A stretch of 64,000 bases of DNA from the NCBI RefSeq assembly GCF_000970285.1, contig NZ_CP009516.1:3265036-3329035 (forward strand), in the 5' to 3' direction. Numbering within the stretch: the stretch's first letter is position 1; each line of letters starts with the position of its first letter. The DNA is from Methanosarcina horonobensis HB-1 = JCM 15518. Lineage in GTDB: Archaea; Halobacteriota; Methanosarcinia; Methanosarcinales; Methanosarcinaceae. The translations under genes and the position numbers were made by a program. Positions 56,886-64,000 of this stretch are shown here, in pieces. The notes under the pieces are model-generated. The model was given only the letters and a program-made list of their open reading frames with translations, had not been told where the DNA came from and made no database searches.

Positions 56886-57401
56886 TCAGGCTGTCGTGAA
56901 AAAGATGATATAATAATCATTACCGATTTTTATTTCGCAAGCCCCTTTTTCATCAAGGAAATCAATTGTCCGTTCCCACTCATCAGGATTTGCACTAAAG
57001 TACTCTCCGGGAGATTCAATAGCTTTTTTCAGGACCGGATATTCATCAAGTTCTTCTTCGGTCACGATAACAAATTCATCAGGCACAAACTCCAGTTTTT
57101 TGGCTTCAATAGATTTGGAGTACTCGTGATTGAGAGCTCCGAAAGCAAAGAAAGCTGCAGAGATAAGGAGAAGAGGCACGAGAGACACAACAAATGCTTT
57201 AAGGATAAAAACTGGAGACCATTCCCTTGAAATTAACAGCCCGATTGCAAAGAGGATTCCATAAATAACAAACATAAGGTATATCGACTTGGGTGGGTGA
57301 ATTCCAGTGAGAGCGTATCCACTAAGGAAAAAAGTAAGAATTCCTATGAAAAAGAAAAGTAGATAATTAGAACCTTTATTGCTGGAGTTATTCACGGGCA
57401 C
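56886..57401 (-). CDS. Membrane protein with three to four helices, unknown
   Basis: 171 residues from GTG. Helices at about 13-32 (YLLFFFIGILTFFLSGYAL), 38-58 (IYLMFVIYGILFAIGLLI) and 68-90 (AFVVSLVPLLLISAAFFAFG), then an acidic soluble part (VTEEELDEYPVLKKAIESPG) and a final short strand pair. No known domain. Confidence 0.6.
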   Translation of the reverse strand: MPVNNSSNKGSNYLLFFFIGILTFFLSGYALTGIHPPKSIYLMFVIYGILFAIGLLISREWSPVFILKAFVVSLVPLLLISAAFFAFGALNHEYSKSIEAKKLEFVPDEFVIVTEEELDEYPVLKKAIESPGEYFSANPDEWERTIDFLDEKGACEIKIGNDYYIIFFTTA

Positions 57402-57552
57402 TACTGAACAATACGCTTTAAGATTATTTAATGGTTAGTACTCTTTAAAAAACCAGAATACTGAAGAGAAGAACAAAATTGAAAAATCTCAAGGCCAAAA
57501 CTGAAAACCAAAAAATAAAGTAATAAAAGAAAAAAATATGAAAATAATAGAC

Positions 57553-58290
57553 TTAAAGCACATATCTCCAGCCATCTTTTTTCAGGCTTTTCCTGTGCAC
57601 CTCATAGCCCGGCATGAGCTCCCCGACGAGCTTCCAGAACCTTGCAGAATGGTTTTTCTCCTTTACATGGCAGAGCTCATGTACAACCACATACTCTAGC
57701 TGTTCCGACGGAGCCATTACAAGCTGAAAATTAATCCTCAGGATATTGTCCGCAGAGCAGCTTCCCCAGCGTTTCTTCTGGTGCTTTACCTTAAAAGTCG
57801 GAGGATCTATTTTCAATTTTTTTGAATAAATTCTCAGGAACCTGTCAACTTCCAGTTCTGCACAGTCACTATAAAAATCCCATATTGTCTTTTTTATCAG
57901 GGCTGGCTTCAGTTCCTCAGGCGCATTTTCAGGAATGAAGACAGTAATTTCAGACCCGCTAAAGGAAGCAGAAGATTTTTTGATTCCTTCCATAGGTAAA
58001 ACTTTCAGGGGATATTCTTTGCCCAGATAGAGATATTTTTCTCCGTCAGTATATTGTTTCTCCCTGATGGGCAGCCTGTTTGCCTCAAACCAGTCAAGTT
58101 TTTCCCATACCCAGCCAGCCTTCTTCCGTACCATATCTTTGATAACCTCACGGCTAAGCCCATGAGGGGCTCGAAATTCAACTTTGAGATCCGGGCGGAC
58201 TACTATCGCTGCTTTCCTTCTCTTTTTGCTATAGACTATTTCGTAGTCTAATGTCCTGCCGCAAGCTTTAATACTGTCGTTTTTTCTCAT
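57553..58290 (-). CDS. YgjP-like metallopeptidase (DUF45)
   Basis: 245 residues. Zinc site VVHELCHVKEKNHSARFW (HExxH-like HELCH plus a distal His), preceded by KKRWGSCSADNILRINFQLV, the family signature. The N-terminal half (RKAAIVVRPDLKVEFRAPHG) is also typical. Usually linked to restriction or mobile loci in prokaryotes. Function not known. Confidence 0.9.
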   Translation of the reverse strand: MRKNDSIKACGRTLDYEIVYSKKRRKAAIVVRPDLKVEFRAPHGLSREVIKDMVRKKAGWVWEKLDWFEANRLPIREKQYTDGEKYLYLGKEYPLKVLPMEGIKKSSASFSGSEITVFIPENAPEELKPALIKKTIWDFYSDCAELEVDRFLRIYSKKLKIDPPTFKVKHQKKRWGSCSADNILRINFQLVMAPSEQLEYVVVHELCHVKEKNHSARFWKLVGELMPGYEVHRKSLKKDGWRYVL

Positions 58291-58606
58291 AGCTGGTCTC
58301 TCGCCTGATTTTTGAGTTTTGTCCTGCTTCTTATTTTATATTAAACTCTGCTTAAACCTGCCTCTTTATTCAAGACTTATGGTTTATGGTGAAACTCGTT
58401 GTGCTTAAGGAAACTAAACTGCTGATATTTCTGACCCATAAAAAGTAACTCACTCTAGCAAACGATTCCTGTCCTGCTCAACGAAGGAGAGCGGCCTTTC
58501 CCTTAGTAAAAGAGAAGAAAAAAAGTAAGCTAAAAGCTAAAAAATCGGCTTTAAGGAGTGAAGAGATATATTTTGAGAAATGCCCGGATATTTCTTAACA
58601 CTTATT
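58291..58606. other. Intergenic with inverted copy of dispersed motif
   Basis: No gene. Contains GAAGGAGAGCGGCC near 58484 and an A-rich run, read as the inverted third copy of the dispersed poly-T/GC motif (58477-58548). Confidence 0.5.
58477..58548 (-). repeat. Dispersed motif, copy 3 (inverted, diverged)
   Basis: On the minus strand: TTTTTTAGC, TTTTTTTCTTC, then GGCCGCTCTCCTTCGTTGAG. It lacks the CGTGACAAAAA end seen in copies 1 and 2. Confidence 0.45.
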
Positions 58607-58888
58607 TCAGGCATAAGCGATGTCCATATCATATGCCCGTGTATAATGTTCAAAGATTAAAAAGGTAAGAGTGTTGCTGGTACTGTCAAAAGTATAAACC
58701 AATACGAAGGGTCCTATATGAATCCTCCATTTTCCCTTAAACTCAGCCTCAAGAGGATAGCCCATTTCCGGTTTATAAGCCAAGAGAAGAAGGCGTTTTT
58801 TTACATAATCATAGACCGGCCGATCGAGGCTGTATAGCTTTTTAAGGTTTCTGCGAACCGACGGATGAACTGCTACTTTATACGTCAT
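58607..58888 (-). CDS. RelE/ParE-type toxin
   Basis: 93 residues. YKVAVHPSVRRNLKKLYSLD at the start, PLEAEFKGKWRIHIGPFVLV and the end FEHYTRAYDM are typical of RelE mRNA interferases. The start ATG overlaps the stop of the antitoxin (ATGA), the usual toxin-antitoxin layout. The antitoxin frame is broken, so it is unclear how the toxin is held in check. Confidence 0.88.
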   Translation of the reverse strand: MTYKVAVHPSVRRNLKKLYSLDRPVYDYVKKRLLLLAYKPEMGYPLEAEFKGKWRIHIGPFVLVYTFDSTSNTLTFLIFEHYTRAYDMDIAYA

Positions 58889-59120
58889 TGTTCTACCTTT
58901 TTGAGAAATTCGTCAATCTCAAACACAGGCGAGTGGTGCTCTAAGCAGTCCTTTTCTGCCTTTCGGACTTTTAAAGAAAAGGAGGGCTGAAAAGTAGTCT
59001 CTGCAGGGTAGCTGATCTCATTAAACTTTATTTCCAATTCCTTCAGTTGATTAAAAATCTCTGCAAGTGTCGTACCTATCCCTCAATCAGTTTGTAAGGA
59101 CTTTTAATAAGTTCATTCAT
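58885..59120 (-). pseudogene. Antitoxin partner of RelE, frameshifted
   Basis: ATG 59120 gives MNELIKSPYKLIEG then a stop. One base further the frame continues TTLAEIFNQLKELEIKFNEI, SYPAETTF and ends FEIDEFLKKVEQ, with its stop overlapping the toxin start. A single lost G in GAGGGATAGG restores one reading of about 78 residues. Confidence 0.75.
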
Positions 59121-60097
59121 GCTTAAATGGGTTTTTGAGGCGTTCCTGAGCAGGTACCTTAAAGAGGAGATTAATAGTATCAATTATATAAATATTGGGC
59201 TTTAAATAAGGAAATCCTAACTGAAACCCTGGCTGAAATGTAACTGAAAGCTGCTCATCCCAGGTTCGTCAACCTTTTTTAAACCGGAAAGGGCCCTATT
59301 TTAAACTAATTACTTGCCGATTTGTCCCATATTTTTCTTTTAAAGCCACGTAATCTTATAACATATTTCCGTTTTGAGAAAATGAGTGGTGTTATTGTGA
59401 ACTTCTGCAGAAAGTGAGTGAGAAGATTCTCGGCGCATTAAGGGCACAGTTAAGTATGTTATCAGAAGAGTAAGAAAAGAGAGTAGACAACATACTCTCC
59501 ATTGAGCATCATAACAGATAAACAACTGGTGTTAACATAGACTGAAAGTATAATTAGGAGCCAAATTTTTAAGAAATTATTGTCAAATTGAATAGGATTT
59601 TGCAATCAAATTTGACATAACCTTCATTTTAAGTTAATTCGTAATACTTTTATAGTATCATGTAATACAAAAATACACTGTTAATATCCTTAATTCATAT
59701 TAGTATTTAGGTTCACATTTGTAACTCATTTGGTAACAAATATAAATATTACCGAAAATGTACGAAATGTTCACACATATTAATAAAAAAATAATAACAT
59801 ATTTCAGGAACCATAGGTGCCTGTTAAATTTACTATAGTTTAAATGAAAAAATAGAGTCTGGAAAAAATGGAATAAAGGACAGAGGGGTACAGTTTTCAG
59901 TACTCTCCTTATTTTCAGTATTGAAAGGGTCTTGATTGGTTTTCCTCGATTTCTATTTTTTCATAGTTATAAAATGTGAGTTAGATCTATATAAATGCAT
60001 ATTAAAGACCATAAATGACTATAAATGGACCGTGTTGATATTTTTGATACCCATCTGTTTCGTAAATATCCTGATTCAAATTTATCAGATGATTAGA
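59121..60097. other. Long intergenic upstream of the ABC importer operon
   Basis: About 1 kb, AT-rich. Contains an inverted repeat TGTCAAATT (59581-59589) / AATTTGACA (59609-59617) and, near 59731-59752, GGTAA/TTACC. A 68-codon frame at 59936-60142 has one hydrophobic run but runs into the tandem repeat and is not called. Confidence 0.5.
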
Positions 60098-60153
60098 AGG
60101 ATGATTCACAATCAGCAGGATGATTCACAATCAATAGGATAATTCACAAAAAT
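60098..60153. repeat. 19-bp tandem repeat, three units
   Basis: AGGATGATTCACAATCAGC, AGGATGATTCACAATCAAT and AGGATAATTCACAAAAAT in a row, ending 14 bases before the start of the substrate-binding protein gene. Confidence 0.75.
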
Positions 60154-60166
60154 AGGGTGTTCTGTA

Positions 60167-61831
60167 ATGGAGAAAAAAAAGTTATCAGTATTATTTTCTG
60201 TTTTCCTGACAGCCCTGATCTTAATGACGTCGGGCTGTACTGACAAGGACAGTGCTCAAGCCGAAACACTGGCAGAGGAGACATTGGCTGAGAGTACTTC
60301 TAACGGATCACAGCATGCAGATGTTGTTCATCTGAGCGGTGAAGATTACGGCTATCCGCAGCCATTCACGATATATCCGAGGGGTCCCGGATCCTCAAAG
60401 GTTGGAATGATTTTTGACAGTCTGTTAGAAAGGGATGAAATAGGTACAATTCCCTGGCTGGCTGAAAGCTGGGACGTCAGTTCGGATGGAACAGAATACA
60501 CATTTCATCTCCGTGAGGGTGTCAGCTGGAGTGATGGAGAACCTTTTACGGCAAACGATGTTAAATTTACTTTCGATTATGAGCAGGAAAACATACCCGT
60601 ATCAGGTGGAATTGAGTCCGGAATTATAGATAATGTTCAGGTCATTGATTCCAGTACCGTCAAATTCGTACTTAAGCAGCCTGCTTCAACCTTCCTTTAT
60701 AAGATGACCGGTTTCAAGATCATACCTGAACATATATACAAAAACGTTTCAGACCCCGCCAGTTTCCTTGATCCGCAGGCAGTCACAGGTACTGGTCCGT
60801 TTATTCTTGATGAGTACAATAAAGAGCATGGGACATACCGGTTTGTAGCAAACGAGAATTTCTGGGGACCGAAGACTTCCGTTAAATCCGTTGAGTTTAT
60901 TCCGGTCAGCGACTCAATGGTAGCTTTTGAACAGGGGCAAATAGATTTCACAAGTATATCACCTGATACTCTTGACCGGTTCACATCAGACCCTGATATA
61001 AGAATAGTCCAGCAGCCGGCTTTCTGGGGTTACCAGTTTTATTTCAACATGAAAAAATGTCCGGAGCTTAATGACAGCAGAGTAAGGCAGGCCTTTGCTT
61101 ATGCTATTGACCGTGATGAACTTGTTAAAAAGGTTGCAAGAGGTGCAGGGAAAGCCGGCAAAATGGGCATACTCTCTGAAGACCACATCTGGTATAATCC
61201 TGACCAGCCGGAATATGGCTACGATCCGGATAAAGCCGGAACCCTGCTTGAAGAGGCCGGATGGACTGATACGGACGGGGACGGAATACGTGATAAAAAC
61301 GGGGAAAAACTGTCATATGTATTGTCACTTAGCAGCGGCGAAGTCCGTATCGGTGAACTTATAAAAGAAAGACTGAGTGAAGTCGGAATTGACGTTCAGG
61401 TGAAAGCCCTGGAAAGCAAGTCCCGTGATACCAATCTAAAGAACGGAGATTTTGAACTTTTGATCAGCGGCTTTGGCGGCTGGGGACAGGATGCAGATTA
61501 CCTTCGTACAAGGTACTGTGATACGGATTCACAGTCATCAAACAGTGTGTCGTCCGGAGCAGCAGTGTATGGTTACCACAATGACACCCTGAACGCCCTT
61601 GGTGCCCGGGAACTGCAAGAACTCGACGATGAGAAACGGAAAGAAATAGTATACGGTATGCAGACCGTACTTGCGAGTGATATCCCCGCAATACCGCTCT
61701 ATTACACTACGTCGTATGATGCATGGAGAATTTCAAAATATGACGGCTGGATGAATATGTACGACCACCATGCAAGGACACACAGCATTCTTTCGTATAT
61801 TGAGAGGGATGGAATTGCAGCAAAAAGATAA
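60167..61831 (+). CDS. ABC transporter substrate-binding lipoprotein (SBP_bac_5)
   Basis: 554 residues. Signal peptide with lipobox LMTSGC. Family 5 (peptide/nickel) features are [37 protein letters not shown] and [20 protein letters not shown]. It binds the ligand outside the membrane for the permeases downstream. Whether the ligand is a peptide, nickel or another chelate cannot be told. AGGGTG lies upstream of the ATG. Confidence 0.92.
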   Translation: MEKKKLSVLFSVFLTALILMTSGCTDKDSAQAETLAEETLAESTSNGSQHADVVHLSGEDYGYPQPFTIYPRGPGSSKVGMIFDSLLERDEIGTIPWLAESWDVSSDGTEYTFHLREGVSWSDGEPFTANDVKFTFDYEQENIPVSGGIESGIIDNVQVIDSSTVKFVLKQPASTFLYKMTGFKIIPEHIYKNVSDPASFLDPQAVTGTGPFILDEYNKEHGTYRFVANENFWGPKTSVKSVEFIPVSDSMVAFEQGQIDFTSISPDTLDRFTSDPDIRIVQQPAFWGYQFYFNMKKCPELNDSRVRQAFAYAIDRDELVKKVARGAGKAGKMGILSEDHIWYNPDQPEYGYDPDKAGTLLEEAGWTDTDGDGIRDKNGEKLSYVLSLSSGEVRIGELIKERLSEVGIDVQVKALESKSRDTNLKNGDFELLISGFGGWGQDADYLRTRYCDTDSQSSNSVSSGAAVYGYHNDTLNALGARELQELDDEKRKEIVYGMQTVLASDIPAIPLYYTTSYDAWRISKYDGWMNMYDHHARTHSILSYIERDGIAAKR

Positions 61832-62669
61832 TATTAACAACCTGATCGAATGCTGGAAAAAAGCCACGGAAAACGGGCTGATCCATGATGAGGGCAGGAT
61901 GGCAGAGTTCTGGAACAAACGTTCTGAAAACTATGCCAATAATCTTGGAAAAGATAACAGAAAGAAGAGAACCGATGAAATCCTCAAATTCCTTGAAGAA
62001 GCCAGTTTTAGCCCGGAAGGTTCCAGAGTCCTGGATCTCGGGTGCGGACCAGGCACCCTCTCCCTTCCCCTCTCAAGGCTTGGAGCAGAGGTGACTGCAC
62101 TTGACATATCTTCCGGAATGCTCAACAGACTGAAAGACACAGTAAAAAATGAGTCTCTCCCGATAGATGTAATTGAATGCTCCTGGTGGACGGCAGACAT
62201 AGATAACCTTGGGCTCCGGAACAAATACGACCTTGTAATTGCATCCATGACTCCCGCAATAAAGGATATTGAAAACTTTGATAAGATGATGGCCTGCTCA
62301 AAAAATCTCTGCTATTACAGTAACTTCCTTAGAAGAGTTGAGGATAAGGCGTATCGTGATATCAGGAGTTCGATACTCGGGGAAAAATCCGAGAATAATA
62401 TGAACGGTGTAATTTACCCATTCATGTATCTTTACCTCTCAGGCTACAGGCCATCGCTCAGAATAAACCATTCCGAATGGAAAGATGAAACAAACTGGAG
62501 AGAAGCGGCCGATCAGGCAATGGAGTTTATTGGACGAGGCCGGGATTTTGATAATGAAACAAAGGAAAAAATAATGGACTATTATCAGAATGCTTCACCG
62601 AATGGAATTTACCGTTCCGAATCCGATGTATATACCGGTATGATGGTCTGGGAAGTTAACAGCAGATAA
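61809..62669 (+). CDS. SAM methyltransferase in importer operon
   Basis: 286 residues from ATG 61809, overlapping the preceding gene by 23 bases. Motif I is [20 protein letters not shown], followed by [10 protein letters not shown] and [21 protein letters not shown]-terminal helices ([14 protein letters not shown]) are of the type seen in methyltransferases found with nickel/peptide importers. Its substrate may be the imported compound; this is inferred from position. Confidence 0.88.
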   Translation: MELQQKDNINNLIECWKKATENGLIHDEGRMAEFWNKRSENYANNLGKDNRKKRTDEILKFLEEASFSPEGSRVLDLGCGPGTLSLPLSRLGAEVTALDISSGMLNRLKDTVKNESLPIDVIECSWWTADIDNLGLRNKYDLVIASMTPAIKDIENFDKMMACSKNLCYYSNFLRRVEDKAYRDIRSSILGEKSENNMNGVIYPFMYLYLSGYRPSLRINHSEWKDETNWREAADQAMEFIGRGRDFDNETKEKIMDYYQNASPNGIYRSESDVYTGMMVWEVNSR

Positions 62670-62696
62670 TCGGGTGTTAAAGGAGCAGATGATTGG

Positions 62697-63680
62697 ATGG
62701 AAAAGGATAGGAATTCGTTTATTTTCAGGTTGTTATCAACCCTTTTTGTAATTCTTGCCATAAACTTTTTTCTTCCAAGAATGATGCCCGGAGACCCGTT
62801 TTCAACCACTTCCGCAGATGAGGTTGGGGAAGAGATTATCGTAATGACGGAGGAGCAGCGGCTTTATTACATGAAATATTACGGACTTGACAGGCCGCTT
62901 AATGAACAGTTTTTGGTATACATGAAAAACCTGATGACGGGCAACCTGGGAAAGAGCATTTATTACAAAATGCCTGTCAGGGATGTAATAATGCTCCATC
63001 TTCCCTGGACCATATTGATCGTTCTTGGCGCTACAACAATCAGTACAATCTCCGGTGTGGTTCTGGGAACACTTTCGGCAAAGAACAGGAAAAACGGGAG
63101 TGACAGGATTATGATGACGGGGTTGATTGCCTTTGCGGAAATTCCCTCATTTCTGCTCGGCCTGATTCTTCTCCTGATTTTCAGTGTATATCTCAGGCTT
63201 TTCCCGCTTGCGGGCGCTGTTACTCCTTTTGCGGACTATAATGGTCCTGCAGAACAGGCATGGGATATACTGTACCATGCATTTCTGCCTGTTGTGACCC
63301 TTTCCCTTTCCCAGCTGACCGGTGTGTACCTTCTCACCAGAAACACATTGATTACAGTGACAACAAAGGACTATATCAGGACTGCACGGGCCAAAGGCCT
63401 GGGCGAAAAAACCGTATGGATCCGGCATGCACTCAGAAATGCCCTGCTTCCGGTAGTGACAAGAACAGGTTTTATGATCGGTATAATGATGGGCGGAGTT
63501 GTACTTGTTGAGAATGTTTTTCGTTATCCCGGTATAGGGATGACACTCAGAAGTGCTGTAGTCTGCCGGGATTATCCTCTTATTCAGGGTATTCTCCTGG
63601 TAATTGCGGTCTCCATACTTATCTGCAATCTGCTTGTCGACAAAATATACGGGAAACTTGACCCGAGAGTTGCGATATGA
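62697..63680 (+). CDS. ABC transporter permease, DppB/NikB family
   Basis: 327 residues, ATG with GGAG upstream. Six helices. N-terminal FVILAINFFLPRMMPGDPFS and the EAA loop DYIRTARAKGLGEKTVW are characteristic, followed by VLVENVFRYPGIGMTLRSAV. It overlaps the next permease at ATGA. Confidence 0.95.
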   Translation: MEKDRNSFIFRLLSTLFVILAINFFLPRMMPGDPFSTTSADEVGEEIIVMTEEQRLYYMKYYGLDRPLNEQFLVYMKNLMTGNLGKSIYYKMPVRDVIMLHLPWTILIVLGATTISTISGVVLGTLSAKNRKNGSDRIMMTGLIAFAEIPSFLLGLILLLIFSVYLRLFPLAGAVTPFADYNGPAEQAWDILYHAFLPVVTLSLSQLTGVYLLTRNTLITVTTKDYIRTARAKGLGEKTVWIRHALRNALLPVVTRTGFMIGIMMGGVVLVENVFRYPGIGMTLRSAVVCRDYPLIQGILLVIAVSILICNLLVDKIYGKLDPRVAI

Positions 63681-64000
63681 TAAAGGATGTTACTGCCTCT
63701 GGAAATGCCAAAATAATTTCGTTTGCTCAGGCTTTGAATATTGACAGAACTGTCAGCAGTATAGCCAGGACATTCTCCAGGTTCAGTACTGAAGGAAAAA
63801 TCGGTGTCTTCGGAATAATCTGTATCATTTTAATGGCAGTTTTTGCTCCCATGATAACAATTTATCCTCCCCAGAAAATCACAGGTGATTCCCTTGAACC
63901 TCCAGGTCCAGGACACATACTCGGAACCGATGAACTTGGTATGGATATCTGGTCACAGATATGCTATGGTGCAAGAATGAGCCTTACAATAGGGCTTGCA
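63677..64000 (+). CDS. ABC transporter permease, DppC/NikC family, partial
   Basis: 108 codons visible before the window ends. First helix IGVFGIICIILMAVFAPMI, then the family pattern PPGPGHILGTDELGMDIWSQ and the start of the second helix. Partner of the upstream permease. ATPase genes are expected beyond the edge. Confidence 0.93.
   Translation, partial: MIKDVTASGNAKIISFAQALNIDRTVSSIARTFSRFSTEGKIGVFGIICIILMAVFAPMITIYPPQKITGDSLEPPGPGHILGTDELGMDIWSQICYGARMSLTIGLA

Noticed and set aside
59936-60142. 68-codon ORF with a hydrophobic stretch
   Set aside because: No ribosome-binding site, and its end lies in a tandem repeat.

Overview
The window reads as a Methanosarcina-type archaeal chromosome. 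Support for this comes from the full exosome/ribosome superoperon, archaeal RNase P proteins, two MEDS-domain histidine kinases, S-layer-like COG1361/CARDB and PKD/beta-helix surface proteins, the DUF2207-LemA module, frequent GTG and TTG starts, TATA-type promoters and AT-rich intergenic DNA. The genus assignment is inferred from gene content; no database was searched.

Layout. 0-7.4 kb: a partial Ig-like surface protein (edge), a transposase fossil, a decayed ABC ATPase, then a secreted CARDB protein and two tandem MacB-type permeases that share a gene-conversion tract, followed by a methyltransferase and a small coiled-coil protein. 7.9-13.7 kb: a 51-residue desulforedoxin-like protein, malic enzyme, a JAMM-domain protein, a 57-residue Cys protein with a switch-like leader, a wrecked surface-protein gene and a CHASE4-PAS histidine kinase. 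14-26.8 kb (minus strand): the superoperon L15e, COG1325 RNA-binding protein, Rnp3, Rnp2, PsmA, SBDS, Rrp4, Rrp41, Rrp42, L37Ae, RpoP, then a 3.2-kb accessory block (nitroreductase, small genes, a lone CRISPR-like repeat), then Brix and Pcc1. A short copy of the Brix start remains next to rpoP. The superoperon links RNA 3'-end decay, tRNA processing, ribosome maturation, t6A synthesis and the proteasome.

27-44.3 kb: a secreted coiled-coil protein, two paralogous MEDS-PAS-HisKA_2 kinases, two DUF2207 membrane proteins plus LemA, a DUF1998 helicase with an apparent MC1-like chromatin domain at its C-terminus, and a COG2509 flavoprotein. 44.3-59.2 kb is a mobile and accessory island: a three-copy ~270-bp repeat, an IS200-type element, an intact IS5-type element, dispersed repeats, and many broken genes (Fic, AAA ATPase, integrase, PD-(D/E)XK nuclease, antitoxin). 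It also has an apparently intact pair of nuclease-like genes (GIY-YIG and DUF6602) and a RelE toxin. 60.1-64 kb: an ABC importer operon of the peptide/nickel class containing a SAM methyltransferase, cut by the window edge.

The most promising leads are the helicase-MC1 fusion, the three-copy structured repeat, the two-nuclease locus, possible AUA/CUG initiation sites with good ribosome-binding sites, and the interrupted superoperon.
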